Below are positions 43,501-53,400 of a DNA stretch of 64,000 nucleotides, piece by piece; within the stretch, counting starts at the first letter, position 1; every line of letters starts with the position of its first letter. The DNA is taken from contig NZ_WELI01000002.1 of the NCBI RefSeq assembly GCF_009184635.1, positions 124,001 to 188,000 on the forward strand, read 5' to 3'. A program made the position numbers and the translations under genes. Under the pieces are notes generated by a model. That model had not been told where the DNA came from, made no database searches, and was given only the letters and a program-made list of their open reading frames with translations. Origin of the DNA: Rudanella paleaurantiibacter (GTDB lineage: Bacteria > Bacteroidota > Bacteroidia > Cytophagales > Spirosomataceae).

Positions 43501-45033
43501 ATGAAACACGCACTACTTGTACTGACTACCCTGGTGGCTTTGTCGGTGCGGGCCCAGGCCCCAACCACAAGCCAGTTGCAGGCTATTACCCAAAAGCACA
43601 TTCGTCAGTCGTACGCTGATTTGCAGGCACTGTTGCGTATCCCGAACAATGCGCACATGGATGGGCAGATGCAGCCCAACATCGACTGGTTACGGCAGGC
43701 TTTCGAGCAACGGGGCTTTCGGGTATCGTTGCTAAACACCCCATCAAACCCGTTGATTCTAGCCGAAAAGCCTCTTGCCACGCCGGTAAAGGCGCAAACC
43801 GGGCAACCCAAAACCCTGCTGCTGTACATGCACTTCGACGGACAACCGGTTGTGCCCGCCCAATGGCAGCAACCCGACCCTTACGAGCCGGTGCTGAAAC
43901 AACGTAACCCCGACGGTAGCTGGACCCCGCTCGACTGGGCACGCCTTCAGACCGAGAACACTTCACCAGACTGGCGCATTTTTGGCCGGTCTTCGTCCGA
44001 CGATAAAGGCCCCATTGCCATGTTGCTGGCAGCTTTGACCGCGCTGGAAAAAGAAAAAATACCTCAACGGTACAACCTGAAGGTGATTCTGGACAGTGAG
44101 GAAGAGATTGGCTCTCCACACCTGGCCCAAACGGTTCAGGCTAATAAAGACAAGCTCGCGGCCGACTTGCTGCTGGTGATGGACGGCGGACGTCACCTCT
44201 CGAACCTGCCTACCCTGATTTACGGTTGCCGGGGCATCGCCACCGTTACACTCACTACCTACGGGCCACGCGGGCCTCAGCATAGCGGGCATTACGGAAA
44301 TTACGCCCCTAACCCAGCCCTGCGCATGGCCCAACTGCTGGCGGGCATGAAAGATGAAGACGGTCGGGTGACTATTCCGGGGTATTACGATGGCATCACC
44401 ATCGACGAGTCGGCGGCTAAATTGCTGGCGGCCGTACCCGACGACCCCGCTCAGATTGATAAAACCATTGGCATTGCCGCCCCCGACCGGGTGGGCCGTA
44501 ACTATCAGGAAGCCATTCAGTACCCATCGCTCAATATTCGGGGTTTACAGAGTGCCTATGTGGGGAAGCAGGCCGGTACGGTGATTCCCGACCGGGCGGT
44601 TGCCGAGCTGGACCTACGATTGGTGCCCGAGTCGGACCCGGCGCGACTGATTGGCCTGGTGCGCCAGTACATCCAAAGCAAAGGGTACACGATTCTGGAC
44701 CGTGAACCCACCGAAGCCGAACGGATGCAGTACCCCAAACTGATTCAGCTACAGAGCAGCGGTGAGATGTTGCCGTTTCGGACCGAAATTGGGATTCCAG
44801 AGGATGTTTGGCTCACGCGGGCGATGGTACGGGCCTTCGGGCGCGAGCCGGTCAAAATTCGAATGACAGGTGGTTCGGTGCCTATTGTTCCGTTTCTTCG
44901 GACGCTCGGCATCCCGGCCATTCACGTCCCGATGGTCAATCTGGACAATAACCAACATGCCGCCAACGAAAACCTACGGCTGGGCAATTATGTTGAAGGC
45001 GTAACAACCTGGCTGGCTATTCTAACAAATTAA
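43501..45033 (+). CDS. M20 family metallopeptidase, exported
   Basis: The 510-aa product has a Sec signal peptide (MKHALLVLTTLVALSVRAQA). Di-zinc ligands are visible in MHFDGQPVVP (near residue 110), GRSSSDDKGPIAM (near 163), DSEEEIGSPH (near 200) and the C-terminal NNQHAANENL (near 485). The dimerisation domain lies between. It is an exopeptidase or dipeptidase working in the periplasm. It faces the S9 peptidase gene convergently, with two hairpins filling the space between their stop codons. Combined with its neighbour it suggests extracellular peptide use. Confidence 0.9.
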   Translation: MKHALLVLTTLVALSVRAQAPTTSQLQAITQKHIRQSYADLQALLRIPNNAHMDGQMQPNIDWLRQAFEQRGFRVSLLNTPSNPLILAEKPLATPVKAQTGQPKTLLLYMHFDGQPVVPAQWQQPDPYEPVLKQRNPDGSWTPLDWARLQTENTSPDWRIFGRSSSDDKGPIAMLLAALTALEKEKIPQRYNLKVILDSEEEIGSPHLAQTVQANKDKLAADLLLVMDGGRHLSNLPTLIYGCRGIATVTLTTYGPRGPQHSGHYGNYAPNPALRMAQLLAGMKDEDGRVTIPGYYDGITIDESAAKLLAAVPDDPAQIDKTIGIAAPDRVGRNYQEAIQYPSLNIRGLQSAYVGKQAGTVIPDRAVAELDLRLVPESDPARLIGLVRQYIQSKGYTILDREPTEAERMQYPKLIQLQSSGEMLPFRTEIGIPEDVWLTRAMVRAFGREPVKIRMTGGSVPIVPFLRTLGIPAIHVPMVNLDNNQHAANENLRLGNYVEGVTTWLAILTN

Positions 45034-45041
45034 AGGGAGAG

Positions 45042-45114
45042 AAAGGATAGTGGAGGTTTGCGACCTACAACCCCAAAACCTCCTTTATATTACCTGCATA
45101 ACTGTCTATCCTTT
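45042..45114. repeat. Two-step hairpin after the M20 peptidase gene
   Basis: Outer arms AAAGGATAG/CTATCCTTT (45042-45050 with 45106-45114) enclose inner arms GGAGGTTT/AAACCTCC (45052-45059 with 45076-45083). A 22-nt one-sided bulge separates them. It starts 8 nt after the stop codon. The second arm ends in CCTTTTATC, so it may terminate the peptidase transcript. Confidence 0.55.
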
Positions 45115-45132
45115 TATCAAAGATACAAAAAA

Positions 45133-45210
45133 GGAGTGAGGAGATAAGAGTGAGAATGCTTGCGCCAGCCTACACTTGTGGAGCGTTCTCACTCCAATCT
45201 CCTCACTCCT
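45133..45210. repeat. 27-bp hairpin of GGAGTGAG stutter next to the S9 peptidase stop
   Basis: Arm 45133-45159 pairs with 45184-45210 with 24 of 27 positions matching. Each arm contains GGAGTGAGGAGAT followed by another GAGTGAGAA unit. It ends 4 nt from the S9 peptidase stop codon (45215-45217). A5-6 on the left side gives a T run for the minus strand, so it probably terminates that gene. Confidence 0.75.
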
Positions 45211-45214
45211 CCCT

Positions 45215-47446
45215 TTATAACTTCTCCAGAATAAAATCGGTCAGCATCTGGTAGAGATGTTGGCGGGTATTGCCGCCGTAAATGCCGTGGTTGCGGTTGG
45301 GGTAATAAAACGACCGGAATGGCTTACCAGCCGCTACCAGCGCGTTGACAAACTCAACGGAGTTCTGGAAATGAACGTTATCGTCGCCAGTGCCGTGAAT
45401 AAGCAGGAAATTCCCTTTTAGCTTATCGGCGTGGGTCACGGGCGAGTTTTCGTCGTACCCCTGCGGGTTATCCTGCGGCCGTTTGAGGTAGCGTTCGGTA
45501 TAAATGGTATCGTAAAAACGCCAGTTGGTCACGGGGGCCACAGCAATACCCGTTTTGAACACATCGGCCCCGAGCGTCATACAGAGCGACGTCATGTAAC
45601 CGCCGTAGCTCCAGCCCCAGATTCCTACCCGCGCCGGGTCCACGTAAGGTAAGGCTTTGAGGTATTTGGCCGCGCTGATCTGGTCCTGCGTTTCTATTTT
45701 ACCCAACTGCCCATACGTGACTGTCCGAAACGCGTTGCCCCGCGCCCCGGTGCCCCGGTTATCAACCGACACAATGATGTAGCCCTTCTGGGCGAGCATT
45801 TGATACCAGAAGTAATCGCGGCTGTCCCACTCGTTTTTAACCGTTTGCGAACCCGGTCCGCCATACACAAACATGAGCACCGGGTGCCGCTTTGTGCTGT
45901 CGAAGTTGGTCGGCCGAATCATCCACGCATTGAGCCGCTCACCCGTCGGGATAGGCACCGTGAAAAACCGCTTGGCCGACAGGGGGTACAGGTTGAGCCG
46001 ACGGCGCAGATTCTCATTGGTTTCGAGCACACGAAGGGGTTTAGCGTCGGGAGCTCCGGCCCGAAACAAGCTCACGGTCAGGGGCGTATTGGCCGTTGTG
46101 TGTGAGAGCAGGTAATACGCAAAATCGGGGCTAAAATTGGCCGAGTGGCTCCCCCGGCTCATAGTCAGGCGTTGCTTATTCTTGCCATCGAGCCCGATTT
46201 TGTACAGGTGTTTTTCCAACGGCGACACCTCCGCCGAGAGGTAATAAGCCACCTGTTTTTTCTCATCGACACCCAGCAGGGCCAGCACTTCGTAGTTACC
46301 GGCCGTAACAGGGCCGAGTAACCGCCCGGTCATATCGTAGCGGTACACATGCTTAAAACCACTACGCTCACTCGTCCAGATAAACGTTTGCCCGTCGGCC
46401 AGATACGTGAGGTCGTCGGTAAATTCAAGATCCACGTACGACGGCTGCCCACCGAGCGTATTAACCGGCGTTTCGGTCAGAATCACTACCGACTTACCCG
46501 TTGTAGCATCCGCGTGCAACAGGTCGAGCTGCGTCTGAAGCCGGTTGAGCCGCCGGATCGACAACAGATTCGGGTTGCGGGTCCACTGAATCCGGGGCAG
46601 GTATACATCGGTTTCGGCAGGAGAGCCGGTTTCCATTCGGAGTTTCTGCCCGGTCGCTGCGTCGGCCACCCACACGCTCACCTGCGAGTTGTTGTCGCCG
46701 GCTTTGGGGTATTTAAACTTATAATCAGCCGGGTACAACTCACCCCAAACCTGCATATTGTACTCAGGCACCTCGCGCTCATCGAACCGGATAAACGCCA
46801 GCCGACGGCTATCCGGCGACCACTCAAATGCCCGGGCCATGCTAAATTCTTCTTCGTACACCCAATCGGCCCCGCCGTTGATAATTTCGTTGCGCTTACC
46901 GTCGGTGGTCAGCTGCTTTTCGGCCATCATTGCCAGCTCGACCGTAAACAGATTATTATCGCGCACAAAAGCCACTTTACGGCCGTCGGGCGAGAACGTG
47001 GCATATTGTTGCTTATCGCCCTGACTTAACAGCCGCAACTGCCGTGTGCTGAGGTCATACACATAGAAAGTGGCCCGGCTCGACCGCCGGTAGATCGGCT
47101 CCTCGGCTGTAGTCAGCAGCAGCTTTTGCTCATCGGCGCTGAGTTGGTAGTCATCCAGCGACAGTACCTGCCCGCCTGCCCGCGTCGTACGAGCATCGAA
47201 CAGGGTATCTACGGCTTTACCGTCAGTGATGGAGTACTTCACAATCCGGTCGTTGGCGAGGGTGGTATAAAAGCCCCCGGCTTTCATCCAGTTTACACCC
47301 TGCACGGTGCGGGGCGTAAACGTACCAGCATTTTGCCCCCAAATGTCGTCTAAGGTAATTTGTTTGGGCGGGGCTACCTGCGCCTGTGTGGTCAGTGCGC
47401 CTACCAGACAAAGAGCCGTAAACCAACCGCGAAGTGAGAAGTGCAT
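45215..47446 (-). CDS. Dipeptidyl peptidase IV-like serine peptidase (S9B)
   Basis: This exported 743-aa peptidase removes X-Pro or X-Ala dipeptides from N-termini. A signal peptide (MHFSLRGWFTALCLVGALTTQA) is followed by a beta-propeller (about 40-470) with the DPP IV double-glutamate motif DWVYEEEFS near residue 195. The alpha/beta-hydrolase domain has the nucleophile in GWSYGGYMT near 612, Asp in GTGDDNVHFQNS near 690 and His in NRNHGIYGGN near 722. All triad residues are present. It is convergent to the M20 gene. Confidence 0.93.
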   Translation of the reverse strand: MHFSLRGWFTALCLVGALTTQAQVAPPKQITLDDIWGQNAGTFTPRTVQGVNWMKAGGFYTTLANDRIVKYSITDGKAVDTLFDARTTRAGGQVLSLDDYQLSADEQKLLLTTAEEPIYRRSSRATFYVYDLSTRQLRLLSQGDKQQYATFSPDGRKVAFVRDNNLFTVELAMMAEKQLTTDGKRNEIINGGADWVYEEEFSMARAFEWSPDSRRLAFIRFDEREVPEYNMQVWGELYPADYKFKYPKAGDNNSQVSVWVADAATGQKLRMETGSPAETDVYLPRIQWTRNPNLLSIRRLNRLQTQLDLLHADATTGKSVVILTETPVNTLGGQPSYVDLEFTDDLTYLADGQTFIWTSERSGFKHVYRYDMTGRLLGPVTAGNYEVLALLGVDEKKQVAYYLSAEVSPLEKHLYKIGLDGKNKQRLTMSRGSHSANFSPDFAYYLLSHTTANTPLTVSLFRAGAPDAKPLRVLETNENLRRRLNLYPLSAKRFFTVPIPTGERLNAWMIRPTNFDSTKRHPVLMFVYGGPGSQTVKNEWDSRDYFWYQMLAQKGYIIVSVDNRGTGARGNAFRTVTYGQLGKIETQDQISAAKYLKALPYVDPARVGIWGWSYGGYMTSLCMTLGADVFKTGIAVAPVTNWRFYDTIYTERYLKRPQDNPQGYDENSPVTHADKLKGNFLLIHGTGDDNVHFQNSVEFVNALVAAGKPFRSFYYPNRNHGIYGGNTRQHLYQMLTDFILEKL

Positions 47447-47504
47447 ACAGAAATGGAGAGACGGGTTTACCCCCGATTAGAGAGAGGTTATCGGTAAAAA
47501 TAGC

Positions 47505-47532
47505 AAAAAGCCCAGCTTTTTCAAGCTGGGCT
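47505..47532 (-). terminator. Intrinsic terminator of the YcxB-like gene
   Basis: The stem AGCCCAGCTT/AAGCTGGGCT (47523-47532 with 47509-47518) with a 4-nt loop is followed by TTTTTGC on the minus strand. It is 21 nt after the stop. Confidence 0.88.
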
Positions 47533-47553
47533 TTCGGCCATAAATAGGGAGGT

Positions 47554-48123
47554 TTAGTTGCCCGGTTCGAGCAACAGCGACTTGCGCTTCAGAATCGTTT
47601 CCAGAAACCGCACATCATGGTCGCTGGTGAAAATGTTGAACGGCAGGTACAGGAACTGCGCTTTCGACAGGCCACGCGTAACAAACTTGGCAAACCAGTT
47701 AGCTTTTACGTTGCGGAGGGCGTCTTCGCTGTTCAGGTAAAAAATGTACGCATTCTTATTTTTCTCCACGGCCTTAATCTGCTCCCACTTGAGCAAGCCC
47801 CCTTCTTTGGCGTTGATACGCATCAGAATCTGGCGGCTGTCGATTTCGTAAACGTACTTTTCGAACAGCGGCTTGCTTTGTTCCATCTGCGAAATACCGG
47901 TGATCTGCACCGCCCAGAACAGAACGTACAGAATGGTCAGCAGGAAGATCGTCACGTAGATCCAGATGTTCGGATAGATACCCGTGATGCCCAGAACGGC
48001 ATTCAGAAAAATAAAGGCGATGGGAATAAAAATGTACTTCCAGTTGTCGCGAAGCCATTGTTTCAGAGCCACGTTGATGTACGTTTTCTGATCAATGGCG
48101 TATCGTTTCGTTTTAATCGTCAT
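47554..48123 (-). CDS. YcxB-like membrane protein
   Basis: The 189-aa product begins MTIKTKRYAIDQKTYINVALK. An upstream ATG at 48186 would precede the predicted promoter and is rejected. Two membrane helices lie at about residues 28-75. They are followed by a C-terminal YcxB-like domain with YEIDSRQILMRINAKEGGLL, WEQIKAVEKNKNAYIFYL and a final YLPFNIFTSD segment. The family has no established function. It has its own promoter-like -7 box and a terminator, so it is probably monocistronic. Confidence 0.75.
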   Translation of the reverse strand: MTIKTKRYAIDQKTYINVALKQWLRDNWKYIFIPIAFIFLNAVLGITGIYPNIWIYVTIFLLTILYVLFWAVQITGISQMEQSKPLFEKYVYEIDSRQILMRINAKEGGLLKWEQIKAVEKNKNAYIFYLNSEDALRNVKANWFAKFVTRGLSKAQFLYLPFNIFTSDHDVRFLETILKRKSLLLEPGN

Positions 48124-48143
48124 GTTGCCTAAAAATGAAGGCA

Positions 48144-48151
48144 CAAAGATA
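48144..48151 (-). promoter_or_regulatory. Probable -7 element for the YcxB-like gene
   Basis: TATCTTTG on the minus strand matches TAnnTTTG, 20 nt upstream of the ATG. No TTG is found at the expected -33 distance, so this is half a promoter only. Confidence 0.4.
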
Positions 48152-48247
48152 AGCGATGATAAAATAGGAACACTGCACTGACCCACCTAAAGGACAGAGG
48201 CAGACCGTTAAAAAAGTAGCGACCCAGTTTTAATGCCGCGCGACTTG

Positions 48248-49315
48248 TTAGCGCCGGGCCCGCTCGTACTGCACCGGCCACGTAATCTCATCGCCCAGTT
48301 GGCGGGCAGCGTGCAATGGAAAATACGGATCGCGCAGAAACTCGCGGGCAAGTAAAATCAGATCGGCCTGACCGTCGGCCAAAATAGCTTCGGCTTGTTC
48401 GGGGCTTGTAATCAGGCCCACAGCACCGGTTGGCAAACTGGTTTCTGCCTTAATGCGGGCAGCAAAAGGCACCTGATAGCCCGGTTGCAGCGGAATAGAA
48501 GCCCGGGGTACATTGCCACCCGATGAGCAGTCGATCAGGTCGGCACCGTCTTCCTTGAGCCAGTGGGCCAGCTGCACCGAATCGTCGGGCGTCCAGCCGC
48601 CTTCGGTCCAGTCGGTTGCCGAAATCCGTACAAACAGGGGCAGATCCTCGGGCCATCTGGCCCGCACATCCTGCACAATCTCGCGCACCAGCCGGGCCCG
48701 GTTTTCGAGCGAGCCCCCGTAGGTATCGGTACGTTGGTTGCTCAGGGGCGACAGAAACTCGTGGAGCAGGTAGCCATGCGCGGCATGAACCTCTACCACC
48801 TTGAAACCCGCTTGCAATGCCCGGTCGGCAGCCGCCGTAAAATCGGCCCGGATTTTGGCAATACCGGCCGCATCGAGCGTGGTGGGCACGGGGCCCTCTT
48901 CGACAAACGGAATCGGGCTGGGAGCCACGGTTTGCCAACCTTCGGGGTCATCGGGGAATATACCCTGACTACCCTCCCAGGGGCGGGTATGGCTCGCCTT
49001 CCGACCCGCATGGGCCAGCTGAATGCCCGCCACACTACCCTGCGCGGCCATAAAATCGACAATCCGTTTGAGACCGGCTATGTGATCGTCGGTCCAGAGG
49101 CCCATGTCGTGCGGGGTAATCCGCCCTTCGGGCGAGACAGCCGCAGCTTCGGTAATAACCAGCCCGGCCCCGCCCACGGCGCGGCTACCCAGGTGTACCA
49201 GATGCCAGTCGTTCACAAAGCCGTCGAGGCTCGAATACTGGCACATGGGCGAAACAACAATGCGGTTTTTCAGGGTCAGGCCCCGGAGTGTAAGCGGAGA
49301 AAACAGGAATGACAT
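48248..49315 (-). CDS. NADH:flavin oxidoreductase, old yellow enzyme family (YqjM/NamA-like)
   Basis: This FMN-dependent ene-reductase has 355 aa from MSFLFSPLTLRGLTLKN. It belongs to the thermophilic-like OYE class. SPMCQYSS (residues about 22-29) has the Cys that tunes the flavin, IQLAHAGRKAS the Gln/His pair, VVEVHAAHGYLLHEFLSPL the substrate loop, and the C-terminus GLITSPEQAEAIL then ADLILLAREFLRDPYF the phosphate-binding site. A longer start at 49375 would overlap the upstream gene. It lies 56 nt after the DUF4783 gene on the same strand. Confidence 0.9.
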   Translation of the reverse strand: MSFLFSPLTLRGLTLKNRIVVSPMCQYSSLDGFVNDWHLVHLGSRAVGGAGLVITEAAAVSPEGRITPHDMGLWTDDHIAGLKRIVDFMAAQGSVAGIQLAHAGRKASHTRPWEGSQGIFPDDPEGWQTVAPSPIPFVEEGPVPTTLDAAGIAKIRADFTAAADRALQAGFKVVEVHAAHGYLLHEFLSPLSNQRTDTYGGSLENRARLVREIVQDVRARWPEDLPLFVRISATDWTEGGWTPDDSVQLAHWLKEDGADLIDCSSGGNVPRASIPLQPGYQVPFAARIKAETSLPTGAVGLITSPEQAEAILADGQADLILLAREFLRDPYFPLHAARQLGDEITWPVQYERARR

Positions 49316-49371
49316 AAAGCCGGTTGAGTCGTGCGTTTGTAGGTGGCAACACACCCAACCGGCCTCTTTGT

Positions 49372-49857
49372 TCAACTTTTTCGTAAATGCAGGGTATCGA
49401 TCACCAGATGATGCTGCGCATCTTGCCGCATAAGTAGGTACACCGAAAATCGTTGACCACCAGTCTGATACACCCCCGTGATGTAGCGCGACCGGGCCGA
49501 ACCGCCCTGGTACACGTACTGAAAATCTTTAGGTGGGTGTTTTCGAAAAAAGGTAGCCAGAATCAGCTCAGCGTGTTTGGCCCGCAACTCGTGAAAATCA
49601 ACCGCTTCGGTATCAATCACCAACTCAATCTGCTTGTTGAAATAAAGGGCCAAACTTTGGGCGCTACCCGTCCGAAACGACGACAGAATCGCGTCGCCGG
49701 CCGTTGGGGTCAGCGTTTTCAGGTAAGTCGAGGAAATCCGTATTGGCAAGGCACCAATAGGGGTGTCACCGGTAGGGGCCACCCCAACGGGGGCCGCCTG
49801 ACTAACGGCTAACCAGCAACAACAAAAACTTAACAATATAGCTCGGGTGGCTTTCAT
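49372..49857 (-). CDS. DUF4783 family exported protein
   Basis: The 161-aa product has a signal peptide (MKATRAILLSFCCCWLAVSQAA) followed by a Pro/Gly/Thr stretch. A SnoaL/NTF2-like domain of the DUF4783 type then reads ILSSFRTGSAQSLALYF, IELVIDTEAVDF, ATFFRKHPPKDFQYVYQG and the C-terminal strand HHLVIDTLHLRK. The family is common in Bacteroidota and uncharacterised. It is divergent from the phosphoribosyltransferase gene with 105 bp between starts. Confidence 0.85.
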   Translation of the reverse strand: MKATRAILLSFCCCWLAVSQAAPVGVAPTGDTPIGALPIRISSTYLKTLTPTAGDAILSSFRTGSAQSLALYFNKQIELVIDTEAVDFHELRAKHAELILATFFRKHPPKDFQYVYQGGSARSRYITGVYQTGGQRFSVYLLMRQDAQHHLVIDTLHLRKS

Positions 49858-49962
49858 GTGGAGAGGACAATTTGCTCAGCCTTGGGCGAAAATTGTGCCA
49901 AAAGGCGTGCCATTCCTCTTAAAAAGTAGCGACTTTTGCGTTTTGGCTCAATATTCTCCAGC

Positions 49963-50466
49963 ATGTCATCGCAGCCTATTTTGTCCGCCGAGCAGCTTCG
50001 GCAAAAGATTCGGCGGATTGCCTTTCAGATTTACGAAAACAACTTCGACGAACCAGCTGTCGTATTGGCCGGTGTTGCGGGCGAGGGGTACGTGTTTGCC
50101 GAGCGGCTTCTGGGCGAATTACGCCAGATAGCCCCGTTCTCGGTTACGCTGCTCAAAGTGAACCTCGACAAATCGCAGACCACCCAACCCGCCATTAGCC
50201 TGACCGGGGCGGATGTTGACCTGACCGATAAAGTCGTGATTTTGCTCGACGATGTGCTCTACACGGGCCGCACGCTGGCGTTCTGTTTGCAGCCTTTTTT
50301 GAGCGTGCTGGTGCGAAAATTGCAGGTGGCCGTGCTCGTTGACCGCAACCACCCGCGCTACCCTGTAGCCGCCGACTACAAAGGATACGAACTCTCCACC
50401 ACCCTCACCGAACACGTAGAAGTGGTGCTCAGCCAACCCGACCGCGAAGGCGTGTGGTTGAAATAA
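49963..50466 (+). CDS. Phosphoribosyltransferase family protein (PyrR-like)
   Basis: The 167-aa type I phosphoribosyltransferase has the PRPP-binding loop VVILLDDVLYTGRTL near residues 88-102. An N-terminal AEQLRQKIRRIAFQI helix precedes it, and the VLVDRNHPRYPVAADYKGYEL segment is typical of PyrR. PyrR proteins attenuate pyr operons and can make UMP from uracil. No pyrimidine genes or PyrR-binding leader are visible here, so the regulatory role is uncertain. I chose ATG 49963 because upstream codons (from 49936) do not look conserved. It converges on the SNF2 gene with 5 bp between stop codons. Confidence 0.82.
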   Translation: MSSQPILSAEQLRQKIRRIAFQIYENNFDEPAVVLAGVAGEGYVFAERLLGELRQIAPFSVTLLKVNLDKSQTTQPAISLTGADVDLTDKVVILLDDVLYTGRTLAFCLQPFLSVLVRKLQVAVLVDRNHPRYPVAADYKGYELSTTLTEHVEVVLSQPDREGVWLK

Positions 50467-50471
50467 CTTTT

Positions 50472-53400
50472 TTATTCCAACAACGCCATTACATCTTCCT
50501 TGGTCAGCGACTTCACGAAGCTTTCTTCGGTGGTAATCAGCTCGCTTGCCAGTTTTTGCTTGGAGCGTTGTAGGGCCAGAATCTTCTCCTCGACCGTGTT
50601 TTTGGTGATGAACTTGTAGGTAAACACCGTTTTTTGTTGCCCAATCCGGTGCGCCCGGTCTACGGCCTGCGCTTCGCTCGCGGGGTTCCACCAGGGGTCC
50701 AGAATAAACACATAGTCGGCCGCGGTCAGGTTATGGCCCTGCCCGCCCGCCTTGAGCGAGATGAGGAAAAGCTTCACCTGATCGTCGGTCTGAAACAAGT
50801 GCACCTGCTCCTGCCGGTCAGTTGTCGATCCGTCGAGGTACGCAAACCGAATCTGCTTCTCTTTCAGGTACTGCCGAATCACGCTCAGGTGCTTTATAAA
50901 CTGGCTGAATACCAAAATCTTGTGTCCCTCAGCCATGGCAATTTCCATGCGCATGAGTACGTCTTCCATCTTGCCGGAGTCGCCCTCGTAGCTCTCGTCA
51001 ATCATGCGCGGGTGGTTGGCAATCTGCCGGAGTTTGGTCAGACCCTGTAACACCACCATTTGCGAGCGGGCCATGCCATCTTCTTCGATACGCTCCAGAA
51101 TCAGGTTCCGGTAATACGATTTAGCCTCTTCGTATTGTTGCTCCTGCTCAGTGGTCATATCGCAATAGAGTACACTCTCCACCTTTTCGGGGAGGTCAGT
51201 GGCTACCTGCGACTTGTTACGCCGGAGCATAAACGGCTTGATTAACCCGTACAGCCTGTGGGTTTTCTGCTCGTCGTTCCGCTTCTCAATCGGAATCTGA
51301 AACTCGTTTCGGAAAAACGTTTGGCTACCCAACAGGCCGGGGTTAATAAACGTCATCTGACTCCACAAATCCATCGTGCTGTTTTCGAGCGGAGTGCCCG
51401 TCAGAATCAGCCGGTGGGCCGAACTGAGATTCATCACGGCTTTCGTAATGTGCGACGACGGGTTCTTGATGGCCTGCGATTCGTCGAGGATTACGTAATT
51501 GAACCGGTACGTCCGTAGCAAGTCAATGTCGATCCGAACAATGCCGTACGAGGTCAGAATCAGGTCATAATTATTGAACTGAGCCGTATTTTTTTCGCGG
51601 TACGTACCCGTGTACAGCATCACGCGTAAGTTGGGCGTAAACTTGCGGGCCTCCAGCTCCCAGTTGTACAGCAGCGAGGTAGGCATTACCAGCAGCGAGG
51701 GGCTTGGGGGCTCATCGCGGGCATCTTTGCCGCCGGTCGCCATTTCTTTCTGCGCCTGCAACATAGCTAAGGTCATCACGGTTTTGCCCAGACCCATGTC
51801 GTCGGCAAGGCACCCCCCAAACCGAAACTGCCGCAAAAAACTCATCCAATCATAGCCCGCTTTCTGGTAGGGCCGCAATATGCCGTTGAAATGCTGCGGC
51901 AAAGGCGAACTCTCAATTCCTTCAAAACTCTGAAGTTCTTCCAGCCGCCGACTGATGACCGTTTCGGCCAGGCTATCCTGATCCAGTTGCTGCACCAGTG
52001 CCAAATGGTGCTTTTGCAGAATTAGCCGTTCGGAGCGAGTCAGCGGGTCGATACCGTGCGCGGCTGGTTCTTCCACAAACGAGAGCAGCTCGGAGTAGCG
52101 CGTAAACCAGGCTTCGGGAATCACGGCCGTTTCGCCGTTGGGTAGCAAAAACTCCCGCTTGCCCGCCATAATCAGCGACCGGAGCTTGATAAACGGAATC
52201 TCATACGGCCCAAATTGCACATTGGCGTGAATATCGAACCAGTCGTTGCTTTCCCGAATGGTAATCTGAATAGACGAACGCCCCAGAAAATACCGCTTTC
52301 GGTCGGCTACATCCTGCCGCAACACAAACCCAGCCTCCTGCACGCTTGCACTCTGCTCGGCCAGCCAATCGAAGGCTTCGGCTTTGGGCAACGACAATCG
52401 ACCCTGCCGCAGATCGAGACCATGCTCACGCAGAAACGTGAATTTCTGCCGCTCAAACCGCAGGTCGCGCCGGATTTTGTGAAAAATATAGTCGTCGTCC
52501 TTTTTTTCCAGACTTACGTTCGACTGACTCGAGAAGCTATCGAACCGAAACGTGAACGTGCCGTACTGAAACGACAGGTCGAACGCCAGACGAGTATCTT
52601 CATCATCGGCGGCCTCAACGGTAGTTTGGGCTTGATACCGAGCCTGATTCCCCACCACCGACGATACTGGTGAGGGCGTGGTGCGGTGCTCGGCCACGGT
52701 CAGGATCGGCTGCGGATCGAGCACCTCGGCCCGAATCTCAAACCCCTTGGCAAACACCTCGTAATTGGCAATCAGGGGCACCACAAACCGCCGGTAGTAC
52801 TCATCTTCAACCTTGCGGGGCACCACAATATGGTTTTTGTTCAAAAAGGGACGGAGTTTTTTACCGTCCACATTCTGCGCAAAATGGTACAAACACTGCC
52901 CCACAAGCATCCAGGCAGGCTCGTCGCAGAGAATCATAGCGTTTTTGAACTGAAAATCGACCCGCTGATGGTTCTGCCGGATAATGGGGAAATAATGCGT
53001 TGAATCCTCGTTTCGTACAAAATGAAAATGTACCCGGGCCGGTTCGGTCAGCCACTCAATAGGCATCCAGGCGGGGTTGCCGTCTTTACCCATGATGTAG
53101 AAGGGCTTTCCGTGCAAGCGTTCCAGAATCTGCGGCTTTATGTTTTCAAGATAACCAGCAATGGCCTCCTGCAACAGTTTATCCCCTTTCTGGCTATCGT
53201 ACACTTTCAGGAAAAAGTCGATGGCGGGCAGCTTGCGGCTGTTAAACTTTTTCACCACCATATCCTGCTGAATGGCATCGATCAGGCGGATGAGTTCAAA
53301 GTCGCGCTCGTCGAGCCCATCGGCAAACTCACTCGCGTTTTGGGTCGAGAGGGTTTGATTTTGAAGCGTGAGCTCGCCTTTGGCATTGCGTTGCACCACA

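Noticed and set aside
43465-43509. N-terminal extension of the metallo-beta-lactamase-fold protein to ATG 43509
   Set aside because: It would overlap the divergent M20 start by 9 bp and leave no room for either promoter. The extra 15 residues do not look like the family N-terminus.
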